Source of the DNA: Anisus vortex
Lineage: Eukaryota > Mollusca > Gastropoda > Planorbidae
Length of the DNA: 64,000 nucleotides
Direction: 5' to 3'
Assembly: GCA_949126835.1 (NCBI GenBank)
Contig: OX421494.1
Coordinates: forward strand, 56,920,358 to 56,984,357
Within the stretch, counting starts at the first letter, position 1. The DNA is not shown here. Below: more notes on the stretch, generated by a model that was not told the DNA's origin, did no database searches, and worked only from the letters and a program-made list of their open reading frames with translations.

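Overview
The window looks like genomic DNA from an animal, most likely a mollusc and plausibly a heterobranch (pulmonate-type) gastropod. It is AT-rich, has small exons in long introns, is crowded with LINE, SINE, LTR and MITE copies and minisatellites, and carries a lectin module resembling the Ig plus C-type-lectin proteins (CREP/FREP relatives, VIgL family) of snails. Species assignment is inference; the gene structures are read directly from the sequence.

Backbone: one giant cadherin gene on the minus strand crosses the whole window and continues past both edges. I mapped 34 coding exons (E1 at 64000 down to E34 at 3550). All 33 junctions keep the reading frame, and together they encode about 2,020 residues with roughly 19 extracellular cadherin repeats. 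No signal peptide, membrane segment or cytoplasmic tail of this gene lies in the window.

Nested gene: the intron between E17 (30692) and E18 (17371) holds a second minus-strand coding unit of three clear exons (26496 to 23287). It encodes an Ig-like domain, a helical linker and a C-type lectin domain, ending in a stop codon and a poly(A) signal. E17 ends in phase 1. Both E18 (cadherin continues seamlessly) and the first lectin exon start in the matching phase, so E17 could be spliced to either. A candidate signal-peptide exon for the lectin lies at 26841-26929, but its AUG frame is out of register by one base.

Introns: from left to right they hold a 19-bp array (1020-1370), a hAT-like element (2522-3207), a solo LTR (7679-8749), many 5'-truncated copies of one LINE family, tRNA-derived SINEs, three hAT-like MITEs sharing CAGGGG-type termini, a foldback element (19963-20419) and a 57-bp array of about 33 units (27668-29541). 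A 20-bp array (32091-41249) is split by a complete LTR element (33764-40664), and a 74-bp array of about 24 units follows (41240-43066). A three-layer transposon nest (43340-50790) and a piggyBac-like insertion inside a SINE (60294-61010) complete the set.

Most unusual points: (1) the nested, phase-compatible lectin gene; (2) several minisatellites that have amplified the splice sites of the cadherin gene itself; (3) a recently inserted Gmr1-like LTR element with integrase ahead of RT, whose RT and RNase H have been cleanly deleted while gag-protease-integrase stays open; (4) a near-complete LINE whose ORF carries a 2A-like motif before a PHD finger.
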